Counted from the stretch's first letter, positions 20,676 to 33,729 are shown. The stretch is 64,000 bases of DNA from Sipunculus nudus (GCA_026874595.1 CM049322.1:49393340-49457339); one strand, 5' to 3'. Translations and numbers: made by a program. The notes: a model not told the origin generated them from the letters alone.

Positions 20676-23162
20676 TTTCATCTATATCGCAAACAGGAAG
20701 CAACCTTTTAAACATGATAAAAAGAGTCTCTCTAATACACGTGACCATTTCAGTTCTTTTCACACTTCATCACTCAGGACTCCTGCAGGGGAGGCTTTAT
20801 CTAGTTTCCATTATTATTTTAGTTTTAACATTATAACAATGAGCTTACAATAGAGTGCTGATTTATCAAATTAGATATTTTGCAGGTGTATATGTAAGAA
20901 TTACCTTCTTACCTCATTTCACAACACATTAGACTCAACAGTTTTAATTGGGTATGGCAGGTGAAATTTACCTTAATTAATGCATGCGCTTTTTCAGAGT
21001 GATATTCAGTAATTTCCATTATTATTTTGACAATGAGCTTGCTGTACAGTTATACATTATTTTGCTAGCTATTTTGCTATGCCATAGATTTTGTGATAAA
21101 AACATACCAGAAATGTAAATGTGTGTGGGGACATACTGCAAATATTATAGTTTGTTAGCAAATTATAGCAACAAAAACCACATTTTACTCAGTATTTATT
21201 TCATTTCACATTAAAAGAAATATTAACACAGGCAATGTGAAATAAAATGTGAAGCATAAAGACTGAATATACTATGTGAACTTATCTGTGTCGCGTTAGG
21301 GCTCGCCACATCACATTTAGCGAGTTCCCAGTCTCAGTGGCGAAGTCTTTTTGTTTACTCCTCGCCACAGTGGCGAATCCCCCTACCATACTTAGTCCAG
21401 CAGCTGATTCTTGGGGAACCAGTATCCTGAATAAATTTGTCACAGAAGTCACAGAACATTCTAAGCTGTTTTGTAGTTTTTCCAGTTTTAAAATAATCCG
21501 AAGTAAGCGTCCCACTTGTGACATCGGGAGTTTTTAGGATCCCGTCCAATCTTATATCCAATCAATGTATGCCGTTTTGTCACATTTTATGGTGATTAAT
21601 ACTGTTAACAAATTAGATAAGCCGGGAAGCACGTTTAATACATGAGTTTTTAGTCCTTAACGTTATATGTATCGCATATGAACTAATACTTCCATTTTTT
21701 TGCATATTTAATTTACATTCAGGATCAAATTGAATACATAACAAGCCGTTTTGAATTAAGTGGTCCTTCTGATAAGACCTTGTATTCATGTTCATAACTG
21801 GCGCTAATCAGCGAAATAGTCCTCCCCACGAAATAGTACAGATTCTAAGCTTCAGTTTGGTATAAAAATCAAGTTTATATTTGTAGAGCTGCTTGAATAC
21901 AATGTGAATAAAAAAATCCATCATTAATTTGGTTGTAATTGTATTGAATTATGCAAAAAATATATCAAAATGATCGATATTGTGTCTACTATCGACCTAT
22001 GATGTTAAAATATAGATTTAAATTATTGCATGCAAGCGCACCAAAAGCACGGCGGCTAGCTCAGAAAGACAACAATATGGTGACCTCATGGAAGGTGATA
22101 GAATAGTGAACCACTCACAAAAAGCGACCGTCTGCAGCTTATACTCTGTATGTCTGATGTGTGTTGCATTCGATTCGAAAATAAACAATTTTTTGTTGAA
22201 TTATTGTCAAAATAAAATATAAATTGTTCTAGATTTAACTGAATCGGTCATTAATTTGACAGTCTATTCATGCCCCATTGCTGCCACACGAGAATCCAAG
22301 CGGGGCCAAACCATTGCTAAGAATTATTTTTTATTTGACCACAAGCAGACATAACTGCTAATAAAAAGTGTGTGGTTTTGTACAGTAATAATTTTAGAAT
22401 GCATCAAATTTGGAAATGAAACTAAATAAGTCCAAAAAATAGGATTTTCAGAATGACACATGATGATGTTTTCACAACAGCCTGCATGGGTGATAATAAG
22501 GGAAATTAATGGAGCTGTCACGATGCATTCTTAAATTGATTATTCACAATTTTTTTTTAAAATTTTTACAGTCCAAGCCAATTTTCATCCGGATTGTTGA
22601 GAATAAATCAATATTACACAACCATATTACCATTGCAAAATAAATCACCATGATTATAAAAAAAAACTAAAGTCTGTATACTAGCTAATACAAATAACAA
22701 ATGAGAATACTTTAATTCCCAAGCGTTTAACTGGCCACTATATATGCAACCCAATTATTCCCCGGGCCCCAATGAAATAAAGCACATCAAGGCCAGCATG
22801 GGTCGTCTAAGGCTAGCTTTTTTTTCAAAATTATATGAGTGTAACCAAAAAATTATTTATTTTAAAACATTATTGTGCTCTAAAGAAAATTCTTGGACTG
22901 CCTGGGCCCCGTTCAGGCCCTTCGAGCCCTGGTATGATGTACCAGCTGACCCCCCCCCCCCCCCAACGTCCTATGTATTATTTTCATTTTTTGTCAATAT
23001 ATTATAAAACTATCGCTTTATAAATTATTTTTTTAATTCGTGATGATTATGTTAAAAATGTTGCGTGGCGTACACAACATAACGTTATTCGTTTTTATCG
23101 CTAACAATATTGTAATATATCATTACCGCCAACAACTTAGGCACACTGGGTAGGTTTAATTG
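20676..23162. other. Unique AT-rich region, no gene recognised
   Basis: Short open frames on both strands around 21282-21561 are in locally balanced sequence but give no recognisable domain, lack ATG starts in the longest case and have no supporting splice pattern that I could confirm. A poly(C) run lies at about 22949-22963. Confidence 0.45.
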
Positions 23163-23420
23163 TATAGTTTTGCGGATACTATGTTTTCATCTCTCCGCCG
23201 CTGCTGTTAGGTGTCTGGAGACCGTAACCACTGAGTGGAATTTTACTAAACTCGTGATTTTTTTCGGGTCTGTGAACTGCTGAGCCCAAATTTTGTTTTG
23301 ACCTCTGACCTCTCCTCTGTGCTCTGCGTCCATCTATGCGTCTGTGTTCACACATAAACCCCCATATATCTGTACTCATTTGACCGATCGGGCTGAAATT
23401 TTCTAGTTATTTTTTATGCC
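23163..23420 (+). mobile_element. Family A 5' fragment
   Basis: AGTTTTGCGGATACTATGTTTT followed by 'ccgccgctgctg', TGACCTCTGACCT (23299-23311), 'ctgcgtccatctatgcgtctgtg' and 'cacacataaaccc..atatatc' matches the start of the 45939 element in order. It breaks off before the core array, into a satellite. Confidence 0.75.
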
Positions 23421-23600
23421 CAGACATTTGGACCCAAAATGGTAGTTGTGACAGGTAAAAATAACTGTAAGCCCACAAGCTTGCACATAAATGTAAGCCC
23501 AGAATGTTGGACCAAAAGTGATGGTGGTGATGAGTAAATGAAAGGCCTGAAGGCCCAAAGAAGGGACACATTTCAAGGCTTAGAATGTTGGACACACTGA
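23421..23600. repeat. Satellite of GGCCCACAAG/AATGTTGGAC units, short block
   Basis: 'aagcccacaagcttg', 'aagcccagaatgttgga' and 'aaggcccaaagaagg' recur at about 60-75-bp intervals. Same unit as the larger block at 24655-25340. Confidence 0.6.
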
Positions 23601-24654
23601 TAGCTGTCGGGGTTAATAATCTTAATGCTTTAGGTGTAATTATCTTTTACTGTTCAGATTTATTTTTAAAAATTTACACTATAATATTTTTAACATGTAA
23701 TTATTTGCCTAATTTTCATTTTATATTTATGAAAATTTCAACAATTGATTCGGAGATGAATTACACCAGGTTCATAATTCATATAATACCTATTAACAAA
23801 GTCAGGAATTTGGACAATGAGGTACCTCATGAATTTAAAGTTAGCATAAATATTACTGTAATATCTACACCATACCTCTGGAGACAGTGAATATGGAGAT
23901 AAATAAGGAAAATGGCCATTTGCACCTAGTTCATAGCAGGTCTAGGTAATTTAGATTAAAGAAATACAATTAACATAAAAATTATACATGTACAAGTTTG
24001 AAAATGAATGAGTCCTAAAACTGAATATTATTTGTCTCATGATATTTAAATTAAATAGACTTTTATAACTAAGAATGAAAAATAAATAAATGTTTACCTT
24101 TAGGAAAATGGCCTTTTATAGACAGTAAAATGTCTACACCTGTCCAATTAAATGTCTACACCTGTCCAATTGAGAAAACTGAATAAATTTCAAAGGAAGA
24201 TAAAGGTAGAGCATAGGCAAATATTCATTGAAAATGTGACAAATATACATATAATTTTTTAAACGTTTGAATAGATCATTAATTATATTTTTCTGCATAA
24301 TAATGTCCATTATTGGTAAAATCTGCTGCCAGGAAGCAATATTTGAAGAAAGTAAACACACAGCATAATTTTGTAATATTACTGAAATAATGTGGTCTCA
24401 CATTATTTTGCATAATTTCATGAATTTTTACTTTGAAATCATTAGTTATGTTTTAAAAGTCCTTATTTAAATTTCATCTGTCCAGCTTTATGGGCAAACA
24501 GTTAATAATTAATAGATATTAATGAGTAAATAACAAAAATCATAGAAGTATAACCTAAAAATGTAACATTTATATTTGACCTTAAACAATTAAGACAAAT
24601 AGGGAGTTAAGGTGTCAATGTCCTTTGCAAATTGAACATATTGTGAACAGTAAA
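23601..24654. other. AT-rich spacer
   Basis: No gene or repeat family recognised. A 21-base direct duplication (AATGTCTACACCTGTCC units) occurs at about 24129-24170. Confidence 0.45.
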
Positions 24655-25340
24655 GCAATAAATGTAAGCCCAGAGTATGCCACCAGTGACTGACAGATAT
24701 GCAAGAACATGAGAATAATGTAGGCTCACAAGAAGGAACACATTTGTTCTGCCCAGAATGTAGAATGGACAGTGATAGTTGTATAAGCCAGTATGGCATG
24801 CAGGCCCACAAGCTTGGACAAAATGGAAGCTCAGAATGTTTGACACGTGATGGTAGGTACTAAATATTCTGTAGGCCCACAAGTAAGAACCAGATTGAAG
24901 CTCTGAATGTTGGATACACAATGATATTTGTGGAAGGTAGTTTGATCTGTAGGCCCACAAGCTTGGACATAAATGTTTAGCCCATAATGTTAGACACAGT
25001 GATGGTAGGTACTAAATATTCTGTAGGCCCACAAGTAAGAACCAGATTGAAGGCTCTGAATGTTGGATGCACAATGATATTTGTGGAAGGTAGTATTATC
25101 TGTAGGCCCACAAGCTTGGACATAAATGTTTAGCCCATAATGTTAGACACAGTGATGGTAGGTACTAAATATTCTGTAGGCCCACAAGAATGAACACATT
25201 TGTTCTGCCAAGAATGTTGAATGCACAGTGTTAGATGTGGTAGGTAGTATGATCTGTAGGCCCACAAGCTTGGACAAAATGGAAGCTCAGAATGTTAGAC
25301 ACAGTGATGGTTCGTACTAAATATTCAATAGGCCCACAAG
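24655..25340. repeat. Satellite with about 76-bp monomer and 153-bp dimer
   Basis: AGGCCCACAAG recurs at 24802, 24873, 24951, 25025, 25104, 25178, 25258 and 25330. Alternate monomers are more alike (AAGCTTGGACA versus AAGTAAGAACC types), so dimers 149-154 bp apart form the higher-order unit. Minus-strand open frames here are by-products of the repeat. Confidence 0.85.
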
Positions 25341-25442
25341 GTATACCTTGCTTTTCAATACGCGGCTCCAGAGATCCCCGATCTCCAGTAGTGGAGGCGC
25401 GTAAGTGCTGCTGCACCAGCAGCATTGCGGGCGAAAGCAAAT

Positions 25443-25709
25443 ATGGCCGACAGTAATCGTGCATCAGAATCGTCATCAGCCACGGATGATAGTGTTAAAA
25501 CCATAACAACTGAAAATTACCTATCTGCTCTAGGAATTCAGTGTGCGTGATACAAAAAGGCCGAACTTGTTGGGATTGCTCAACAGGCGGACCATATGGG
25601 GCCAGAACTTATCGACACGGCATATGACAAACGTCGGCGAGTACATGGAGCTGGCAGCAGAGAACAACTACTTCTCCGTTTGAGCTCTGTGTACATGGAT
25701 AATGGTTGA
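25443..25709 (+). pseudogene. Degenerate SAP-like coding fragment
   Basis: From ATG at 25443 an 89-codon frame runs to TGA at 25707, broken by one in-frame TGA at codon 36 (25548-25550). The peptide before and after the break (ENYLSALGIQCA, then YKKAELVGIAQQADHMG) has the spacing of a SAP-type helix pair. Codon and base composition are unlike the AT-rich surroundings. AATAAA follows at 25712. It sits directly against the end of the satellite array. Family resemblance is weak; it may be the N-terminus of a mobile-element protein. Confidence 0.35.
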
Positions 25710-25740
25710 TGAATAAAGAATACAAATGCAAAACATCTGG

Positions 25741-26488
25741 AAAAAATGAAGAAATATACCCTTTCTTTTATAAACAAATTGTTATATGTATACATATATG
25801 TCTATTAAAATGTAATATATAATATATATAGGCTGATATGAAGAATGGTAATAAATTAGAATATAAATAATTACATAAAAATATATATAATAGGCCTATA
25901 CATTTTATAAATAAATATTATAATTATATATATATTATATAATGATAATATATTTATATTATATATAATTATTAAATTTTATTTTTTTCATTCTTCATTA
26001 GATATGCAAATATGTACAAATGGATGTATGTGGCTCTGTGCATTTGTATTTTTTCAATTATATAAATATTTCAGATGTATATATGTTTGTTTATTAGTAT
26101 GCATGTATAGTGTATATACATAAATGAACAGCCAAATCACACACACACGCACACACACACATATATAGACAGTACATTACGATAAACATGTGTATATATC
26201 TGATATATTTATCTGTATGATAACACACACAGGCTCAGAGCCACATGCATCTGCTTATATATAACTCACACATACACACATGTCAATGTAATACATATTA
26301 TATCAATATATACTTTTATATATTGTACTTTGACACAAAAATATTTAGTATTGTAACCGACCAGTAGAAATATCTTTAACCTTCCTTTTCCCAATCTCGA
26401 AATGTAACATTTTATATAATGTATTATTTATATAAAAATAATTTACATTATATAATTTTAAAAAGTTTGGACAACCAATAAGTATATA

Positions 26489-26549
<61 letters not shown>

Positions 26550-26754
26550 TTATATATATTTATACAAGTAGTAGATATATATTATTTCGGTAACAGCAAA
26601 CTTTACTGGTTTATGTTGTCATCATCTCATAAGATAATGTAATTTATTATAATATTAAGTATACGTTATATCATCAACATAACTTATATGTACAAGAATT
26701 CTTACAAATGATTTTTATTCAAAAGGTAAATTTATTAATATTATCTTTCGAATA
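25741..26754. repeat. AT-rich stretch with TA and CA microsatellites
   Basis: Interrupted (TA)n at 25790-25980, CA repeats near 26140-26160, and a long TA run at about 26494-26541. No gene. Confidence 0.8.
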
Positions 26755-27180
26755 TGTTTATTCTTTTGGCTGAAATTTCGCGATTTTTCTATTTTTAATG
26801 TTTTGCGAGGGTTTCATTTTCGCGATCTCACAAGAACCTAGTATATCAAATCTTTGGCAAAACCATATACCTTTGTGTTTTATAAAATGAGAATAGGTCA
26901 TGCGTTTGTGACATTTTCTTATATAATGATGGGCCAGTACACACAGCATAGGTGGTTTAGTTCAAATTTAAGGTTTAAATTTCCCTATACCTGCAAGGAT
27001 GTAATTTATTAAAAAAAATTCTCCCTGTTCTAACCTATTACCATACAAGTATTGATTACACTAAATAAGAAGAACATTCTCAATTGGCCGATTATTCCCG
27101 AGGGTTTCATTTTCGCGATTATTTCCAATTCGCGAATATCGCGAAATTAAAACCCTCGCGAACAAAAAGGCAACCACAGT
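26755..27180. mobile_element. MITE-like element rich in TTTCGCGA
   Basis: GCGAGGGTTTCATTTTCGCGAT at 26801-26826 recurs at 27100-27120 and, inverted, as TCGCGAAATTAAAACCCTCGCG near 27138-27160. The right end reads inward from CTGTGGTTGCCTTTTTG. Short fold-back AT-rich elements with such ends are common in invertebrates. The left terminus is decayed (TTTATTCTTTTGGC instead), so the target duplication cannot be defined. Confidence 0.5.
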
Positions 27181-27569
27181 ATTTGGTTATGGAATGAATG
27201 CTAATTAAGTAGTGTAAAATAATTAGTGCCAAACACTAATTCATCTTTATCCAAGGATACTAAATTTGTCAGAGTAATTGATTAAGTTTTTAAGACTAAA
27301 ATGACCAAAACAGGTTTTATGTAACTTATTTAAAAATTGTAGAGATGAGAGAATTTGATCTCACAATTTTAATATAATTAATAATTTTAAAATACATTGA
27401 CTTCATAATAGGATTTCTAAGACATTTTTGAAGATAAGTTTTTTTTAAAACTGAACAGTTTTGTCTCTTTTCAGAATGTGTGTGAAAGATGCATTTATTA
27501 GTAAATTTGAATTTTCATGTTCGTCTCATTGTCATGGAACTGATCTTAATATGTTTTATAATTGATTAA
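27181..27569. other. AT-rich spacer
   Basis: Nothing recognised. Confidence 0.4.
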
Positions 27570-28110
27570 TATATTTGTTCACATAAAAGAATTGCTTTTC
27601 CTTATCTTACTGGAAGTTTCATTTGACAGTCTAAGGTCTTAATATTTTTCTGTCAAAGGCTTTTAATGTTATTCAGTTTTGAAATGCAAAAAGACCTTTT
27701 TTTCCGAGAAAACATTTAAAATGTTTCCAGTAAATCTTTCTGTAAACAATAATACATATATGGTATTGTGTATAATATTGTGATGCATGCATCAAGATTT
27801 GTATTGATTTTATAAGTGATTAAACTCTGTGTTCACTTTAAAGAATTGCTATTCTTTATCTTGTTGCCAGTGTCATTGGATGTTCGAAAGTTTCATTCAG
27901 CTTTTGACTCCTCTGCCATCCTTCTCATTGAAGGCCTGTTTAATATTTTTCTGACAAAGGTTTTAAATTTAATTGTTTTGTCATGGAAAAAAGGCCTTCG
28001 TTATGAGAAAACACATTTTCCCCCAATAAATCTTTTGGAACAAAGTAATGCACATGGTATTGTGTATTATCTTGTGATCCTTTTTTCAAGACCAGTATTG
28101 ATTGATAACC
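27570..28110. repeat. Diverged tandem duplication, about 270-bp unit
   Basis: 27575-27815 and 27828-28100 align in order: 'gttcac..aaagaattgct', 'aatatttttctg.caaagg', 'gagaaaaca', 'gta.taatgcacatggtattgtgta', then 'ttgtgat'. Many substitutions and indels, so an old event. The 125-codon open frame over the second unit is not supported as a gene. Confidence 0.55.
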
Positions 28111-28479
28111 TTGAAGTGTATTATTACCGGTACATCCCTGATAGGCCCACCACACATGGATATTGGTTACCATATTTCAGGCTCACAGAGTAGAGACCCA
28201 AATTAAAACAAGATAATAGGCTTAGTGAACAATGATCACTGGAATATTGGAGTGAAGAAATATAGAATGCAAAGACTGAAGGCTGAGAGAGCATGGACAG
28301 AGGCTGTGTAGTTACAGATCCACAGAGTCCAAAAAAAGTTAAAATTAGAGGCCCAAAATGTATGGATAAAAGTTGCAGTGATACTGGCTCACAGGGTACA
28401 GACCAATGTCACTATAATATAGGCCCAGAATGCAGGGATATAGGTTACAATGTTGCAAGCTCATAGAGACTAAGTTAAC
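28111..28479. other. Decayed satellite-like spacer
   Basis: Scattered AGGCTCACAG, AGGCCCAAAATG and TAGGCCCAGAATG motifs suggest degenerate units of the adjacent 57-bp repeat. No gene. Confidence 0.45.
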
Positions 28480-28800
28480 AATTATACAGGCTCATAATGT
28501 GTAGATGGTGGTTGCTGTGGTGAGCCCAAAGTGTATTGACAGCAAGGCTCACAATGTGTAGACAGTGGTTGCTGTGGTAAGCCCACAGTGTATTGACAGA
28601 AAGTCTCACAATGTGTAGACAGTTGTTGCTGTGGTAAGCCCACAGTGTATTGACAGGAAAGCTCACAATGTGTAGACAGAGGTTGCAGTGGTAAGCCCAC
28701 AGTGTATTGACTGCAAGGCTCACAATGTGTAGACAGTGGTTTCTGTGGTAAGCCCACAGTGTATTGACAGCAAGGCTCACAATGTGGCTCTGGTGTGTAC
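28480..28800. repeat. 57-bp minisatellite
   Basis: CTCACAATGTGTAGACAG-type starts fall at 28548, 28605, 28662, 28719 and 28776, exactly 57 bases apart, with AAGCCCACAGTGTATTGAC in each unit. Because 57 is a multiple of three, minus-strand frames stay open and translate as 19-residue repeats. The AAGCCCACAG/AATGT core links it to the satellite at 24655-25340. Confidence 0.92.
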
Positions 28801-28894
28801 ACTGAATGGTAGTCTCCTAAGGGTGTTTTGTACACACACAAAGGCCCACAATGTCAGTGACACACCGTGGCAAAAGGCTCGTAATGTGGCTGTG

Positions 28895-31729
28895 GTAAGT
28901 ACGTCCGTCTGGATGTCCGTCCGTAAGACTGGCACGTTTTGACACCATTGGACCTATGAATCTGAAATTCGGCATACAGTTAGATGTCCCCAAAATCTCC
29001 TACCATGCCGAAAAAATTGGTCAATAGGACTTTGTTCCTACGAGATATTAAGGAAAACCCTCAATTTTTTATTAGAAATCTATTTTTACACTTCAGGACT
29101 GCCTAATATCAAAACCACTCATCTGGTTTTCTTCATATTTATCATAAATATTCCTCTATATAGTTCCTATGTACATGACAGAAATTAAGTCAGTATTATT
29201 TAATTTTAAAAAGTTATGGGCCCAAACATAATGGACTTTGTAAAAAATTCAGGAAAGATATTTGGTCACTTAAGACCAAAAGTGTTAAAGGTAGGGACTT
29301 TTTTTCAGTAATACAACTTTAATTAATCAAAATTTAATTGTATACCAAAAATTAGATCAAAATCTGTTAAAATTTTTTTAAATATTGGCAAAAATATAAA
29401 ATTGGTCCCTTAAATTTTGCCCAACTTTGGTCACGGCACGTTTTTTTCCTGTAAGTACTGTGGATTTAATTTTCACAGCATGTACACATAAGGATTTAAT
29501 CTGTTAAAATCTGAAATTTGAAAATAAAAGCTGCAAAATTAGGCTAGTTATTGAATTTTTTTGGAGGCTCTTGTTGTATTCCCTTACATTGTCAGTCCAC
29601 TTTAATGACTGTAGGTCATTCAGTGCACATCTCTATGCTCCCCAGGCTGTTGGCATAATGTTAGATGTCCCCAAAATCTCCTACCATACCGAAAATTGGG
29701 TCATTAGGACTTTGTTTCTTCAAGATATTAAGGAAAAACCTCCGTTTTCCAAAAAAAAGCCATTGTTACACTTCAGGGCTGCCTAATATCAAAACCACTG
29801 ATCTGTTTTTGATCATATTTAGTATTCAAATTCTTTCATACATTTTTTATGAACATACCAAAAATTAGGTCAGTATTGGATATTATTTTGAAGTTATGGG
29901 CCAAAATATAATGCAATTTTTAAAAAATCAGGAAATATATTTACTCACCTAACATGAGAATTGCTGAACCTAGAGACTTTTTTTCAGGAATATAACTTAA
30001 TTTAATCAAGATTCAATTGTTTACCCAAAATTAGATCTGAATTTTACAAATTTTTCAAGTTATTAGCATAAATAAAAAATCAATACCTTAAATTTTGTCC
30101 AACTTTGGCAATGGCACGTTTTTTTTCCCTGTAAGCACTGTTGATTTAATTTTCACAGCATATATTAATAAGGATTTAATCTTTTAAAATCTGAAATTTC
30201 AAAGAAATTGATTGGAAAGAATAGCTTTTATTCATGTTTTCATACACCATGTCAAGTGTTGTTTACATCTAGCCCACCTAGTAGTACAGCCTTCACTTGC
30301 ATTATGTAACCCACCCCAGGCAGCTTGCCTTGGCTCAGCTTGGCCACTACCAGCAGGCTACCCCTCTGCCCTATACTCCCCCCCCCCCCCCCAGATGGTG
30401 CATAAACTAGGTGAATGTTATTATTTTCTGTATTTGATTCATTCTTATTCTAGGCTATCTATGCTACATTTTAGATTTTGTATTGTACCACCAGTGTTAC
30501 AATGATTAAAGTGTACCGTAACATCTCCACTTAAAACCGCACTTCCGATTAAAACCGCACCCAGACTTCGCCGAAATTCCAGATGAGACACCGTGTGGGG
30601 CTCAAATACTAAGAACCTCCCTTTAAAACCGCACCAACTTTCGCTACGGAATGATTTTACAAAAGACAATCAAGCTATCATCTAGAAATGAACACGCGTA
30701 GGTTGCGACTTGGCCATTCCTGTCAACTTTAAAATTCCTTGGGCATTTTATTTAAACACATCATAACACTTTTTTGCAGCGTCACTTAAGCATGACGTTT
30801 TGGAAGATGTAAGGGCCGGTGAACCTCGGCCTGTTTATATCATTATTCCCTTGAAAGTGAAATAAAGGTATTAGTCCATTCTTTCCACTTGCCTGTCCAT
30901 CTGTAAATTTTCATATGCATCACAGTATCTCAAAATTTTTTCTGTTTTTCTTCATGACAGTCTTGTCAGAGTATTAGTTTGCAATCATATATTTAGAACT
31001 TTACTATAACCAAGTAGGAGGGCCCCTTTCCTCTTAGCTTTTCATATTCTTATATAAATGAAAAACATTACAATAGAATATTTCTACATCTACCTTCGTG
31101 CTGCCCTCACTTTTCCCTTCTCTGAACCCCATCCAAAAGTCAGCCTCAGTAAGCAAGAACAAGATGAATCAGATATATTCATACTTTAATATTCTGTATA
31201 GCTATTCGTCAATAGGTACATATGTACATGCCAGAAATTATGTTAATATTGTGTAATATGTAGACATAGTGGGCATCACAATAATGTACCTTGTCAAGAC
31301 TAAAGAGATATTGTGTCATACAGTCACAAAGTCATAAATCACTTCATCAGCATAGTTAATCATAACATCATATCTGTCAAATTGAAAGCTTGCAGACTAC
31401 CATACACTTTAGATCCTTCAACAAATAGCCTTATCATCATTCTACTACTGCTTATTACTGCTGTCATTGCATTCATATTTGCTCAAATATATCACAATTT
31501 TCAACCCCTCCTAAATAAATAAAAAATAAACCACTATATTTTACTCTATTAATCCATCAGTCAGGTAATTTCATATATCTTTTACTCACATATTACATTA
31601 CATTCCTTTATAATAGCCAAACATGTCCATGATAATCATAAGCTTTATCGACTCGATATAATATCACAGTGGAGAAACATTTATAGTCCAATCACAATCA
31701 GCTGAGCGCCATGACCCATGGGTCCCTTG
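28895..31729 (+). mobile_element. Family C-type element with about 685-bp core units
   Basis: Two core units are marked by ATGTCCCCAAAATCTCCTACC at 28984 and 29664. Each starts near GGCACGTTTTGA or 'gctgttggcataatgttag' and runs through 'tgcctaatatcaaaacca', 'gttatgggcc' and 'gcccaactttgg' blocks. The family C 3' terminus CAGCTGAGCG with palindrome GACCCATGGGTC (31713-31724) and CCTTG lies at 31699-31729. No 5' hairpin is present: the left side begins in GTCCGTCC next to the minisatellite, so the copy is 5'-truncated or rearranged. Confidence 0.65.
30516..30665. repeat. Fragment with TTAAAACCGCAC subterminal repeats
   Basis: TTAAAACCGCAC or close variants occur at about 30532, 30551 and 30622, after TACCGTAACATCTCC, resembling one end of a pogo-like MITE. 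The matching end was not found. Confidence 0.4.
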
Positions 31730-32029
31730 TTTTAATATTTTACAAGAATAATCCCCTAAATGATTCATATAATAATTGTCTTTTATGGTTCCAAAGAATG
31801 AATTTTGGCTAAATTATAAAGATTGAATTGATTCATTTTACCATATATGTTAGCTGTGTGAAGCAGATACATCTAGCCTGGAACCAGTTTATCAGCATCA
31901 ATTACATCATGCCTCCAGACATTTAGATTTCAGGTTATCTTTGGTAAATATTGACAAGAATGTTTTTTAAAAACTTTTAAAAAATGTAGATTTATGATTT
32001 TAGATATTCCTCATGCCGGCAATGTTTAC
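31730..32029. other. Spacer
   Basis: Nothing recognised. Confidence 0.4.
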
Positions 32030-33250
32030 AATCACAGGTATATGTTAACCCATACTATTTTGAAAACGACTGGAGCTAGCATCATGAAATTTAATGCAAA
32101 AAATTAGCCATCTGAAAAAATCTGCATTTTCTCAGATTTTATAAAGAAAAAACTAAAAAACCTTTAAAAATCTTCTCCTCCGAGACAGTCAAGCCAATTT
32201 GTTCAATATTTCACAGAAATTATCTTTTATACCATCTCCGTCAAGTTTTTTCAAATGGTTCAAGTTCGGTGAATTTTGGCCGAATTACAGGAAGTTGTAC
32301 CTAGTCATCTGTCCAAAAAAGCATACTAAAATGACAATCTCAGAAACGGCCAGAGCTTTCATCACCAAATTTTATGCCAGTGTTGGTCACATGAGTCATA
32401 TATTTATGTATTGGTGGCACCACCTGCATTGACCTTTTTTTGTATGGGGGTCATTGGTCATCAGTATATTAACCCATAATTTCTCAGGAAAAGCAAGAGC
32501 TACCATCCCCAGATTTTATACATTAATCTGTCACATATCAAATGTTGTGGGATTCAGCTTATTTTTTTTTTTTGCTATCTGCATTTACTTAGATTTTATA
32601 GGTAAAAGGTGAAAAACCTTCTTGTAAACGGTCCAGCCAAATTGTTCAATATTTTACAGAAATGATCCCAGAGGCAAGCCCTATCAAGTTTGTTCATATG
32701 GTTTGCTTTTGATGAATTTTAGTGGAGTTAAACGAATTTGAACAGTCATTTGGCCAAGTAAGCATACTGACATAGTTATCTCAGAAATGACAGAAGCTAG
32801 CATTACCAAGTATTGTGCAAATGTTGGTCACATGACTCATATTTGAAGTTGCAGATTTTGTGGTGCCACCTACATTGACCTGTTTTTTATGGGCAAAAAC
32901 CTCATAATTTTAGTCTCTTTCAGCTTGAAATGTATATGATGAAACTGTCAAGTTGAATGGTTCAATTTCTTAAAAGAATTATCCTAGGACATGGTTCTTT
33001 CAGTCATATCAGAAAAGCTTAAGTTGGTCTTATGGCCATTATTATGTCTAACTCAAACTGAGGACTGCAAAACTGTTGTTCTACAAAATTATAACTACTG
33101 TAACATGGCACAAAAATTATTCATAGGTGGCCTTTGTTCAAGTTTACTTGAATGATTTTTGGCAGAATTATTGGACCTTTAACAATGAAACAACTGCATC
33201 TTTTATTATTCTAGATATTTTGATAAAAGGTTTATGAATATGTCAGCTTG
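32030..33250 (+). mobile_element. Family D repeat, third copy
   Basis: Matches 10200-11030 with more divergence: 'aacccatactattttgaaaacg', 'gaagttgtacctagtcatctgtcc', 'tggtcacatgagtcatat' and 'ttggtggcaccacctgcattgacc'. Blocks recur about 420 bp apart (32380, 32800). The 5' end is missing. Confidence 0.7.
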
Positions 33251-33359
33251 AAAAAAAAAACATTTTAGCCAAAGTCTTTTAAGTATGTGTAAACAGATTT
33301 GGCTACAGGCCAAGATTGTGTCTGTATATTTAAATAGGTTAAAACTGCCAACTGTTTCA

Positions 33360-33720
33360 GATTTGGCTATTGATCAGGGATTCATTCAGTGCAGCCAGAT
33401 ATAGGTCAAGAGTTCAATCAGTGCAGCCAAGCACAAGGCATGTGATCCCCTCATGGGTGACATGTGAACACCTCATGGGCACCATGTGATCACCTCATGG
33501 GTGTCATGCCTCTCAGGGCTGGATGTGGAGCCAATCTATTTAATGCTTTGACAGACTGCCAACTGTATCAGATAAGGCAACAGGTAAAGAGTTCACTCAG
33601 TGCAGCCAGGTACAGGTCAAAAGTTCACCCAGTCTAGCCAGATGCAGGTCATGAGTTCACTCAGTGCAGTAGCCTGAGCAAGCAAATTTGTCACAGTACA
33701 CTCATGGCAACTGCCTTTCT
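33360..33720. repeat. Two short-unit minisatellites
   Basis: 'ttcactcagtgcagccagat..aggtca' recurs at about 33375, 33410, 33590, 33630 and 33660. CATGTGATCACCTCATGGGTG-type units recur three times at 33440-33510. No gene. Confidence 0.7.
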
Positions 33721-33729
33721 TACCTAAGT

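Noticed and set aside
21282-21561. Overlapping open frames on both strands
   Set aside because: No recognisable domain, the longest relies on a non-ATG start, and no convincing splice partner was seen.
27816-28193. 125-codon plus-strand open frame
   Set aside because: Lies over one half of a diverged tandem duplication; the frame is not kept in the other half.
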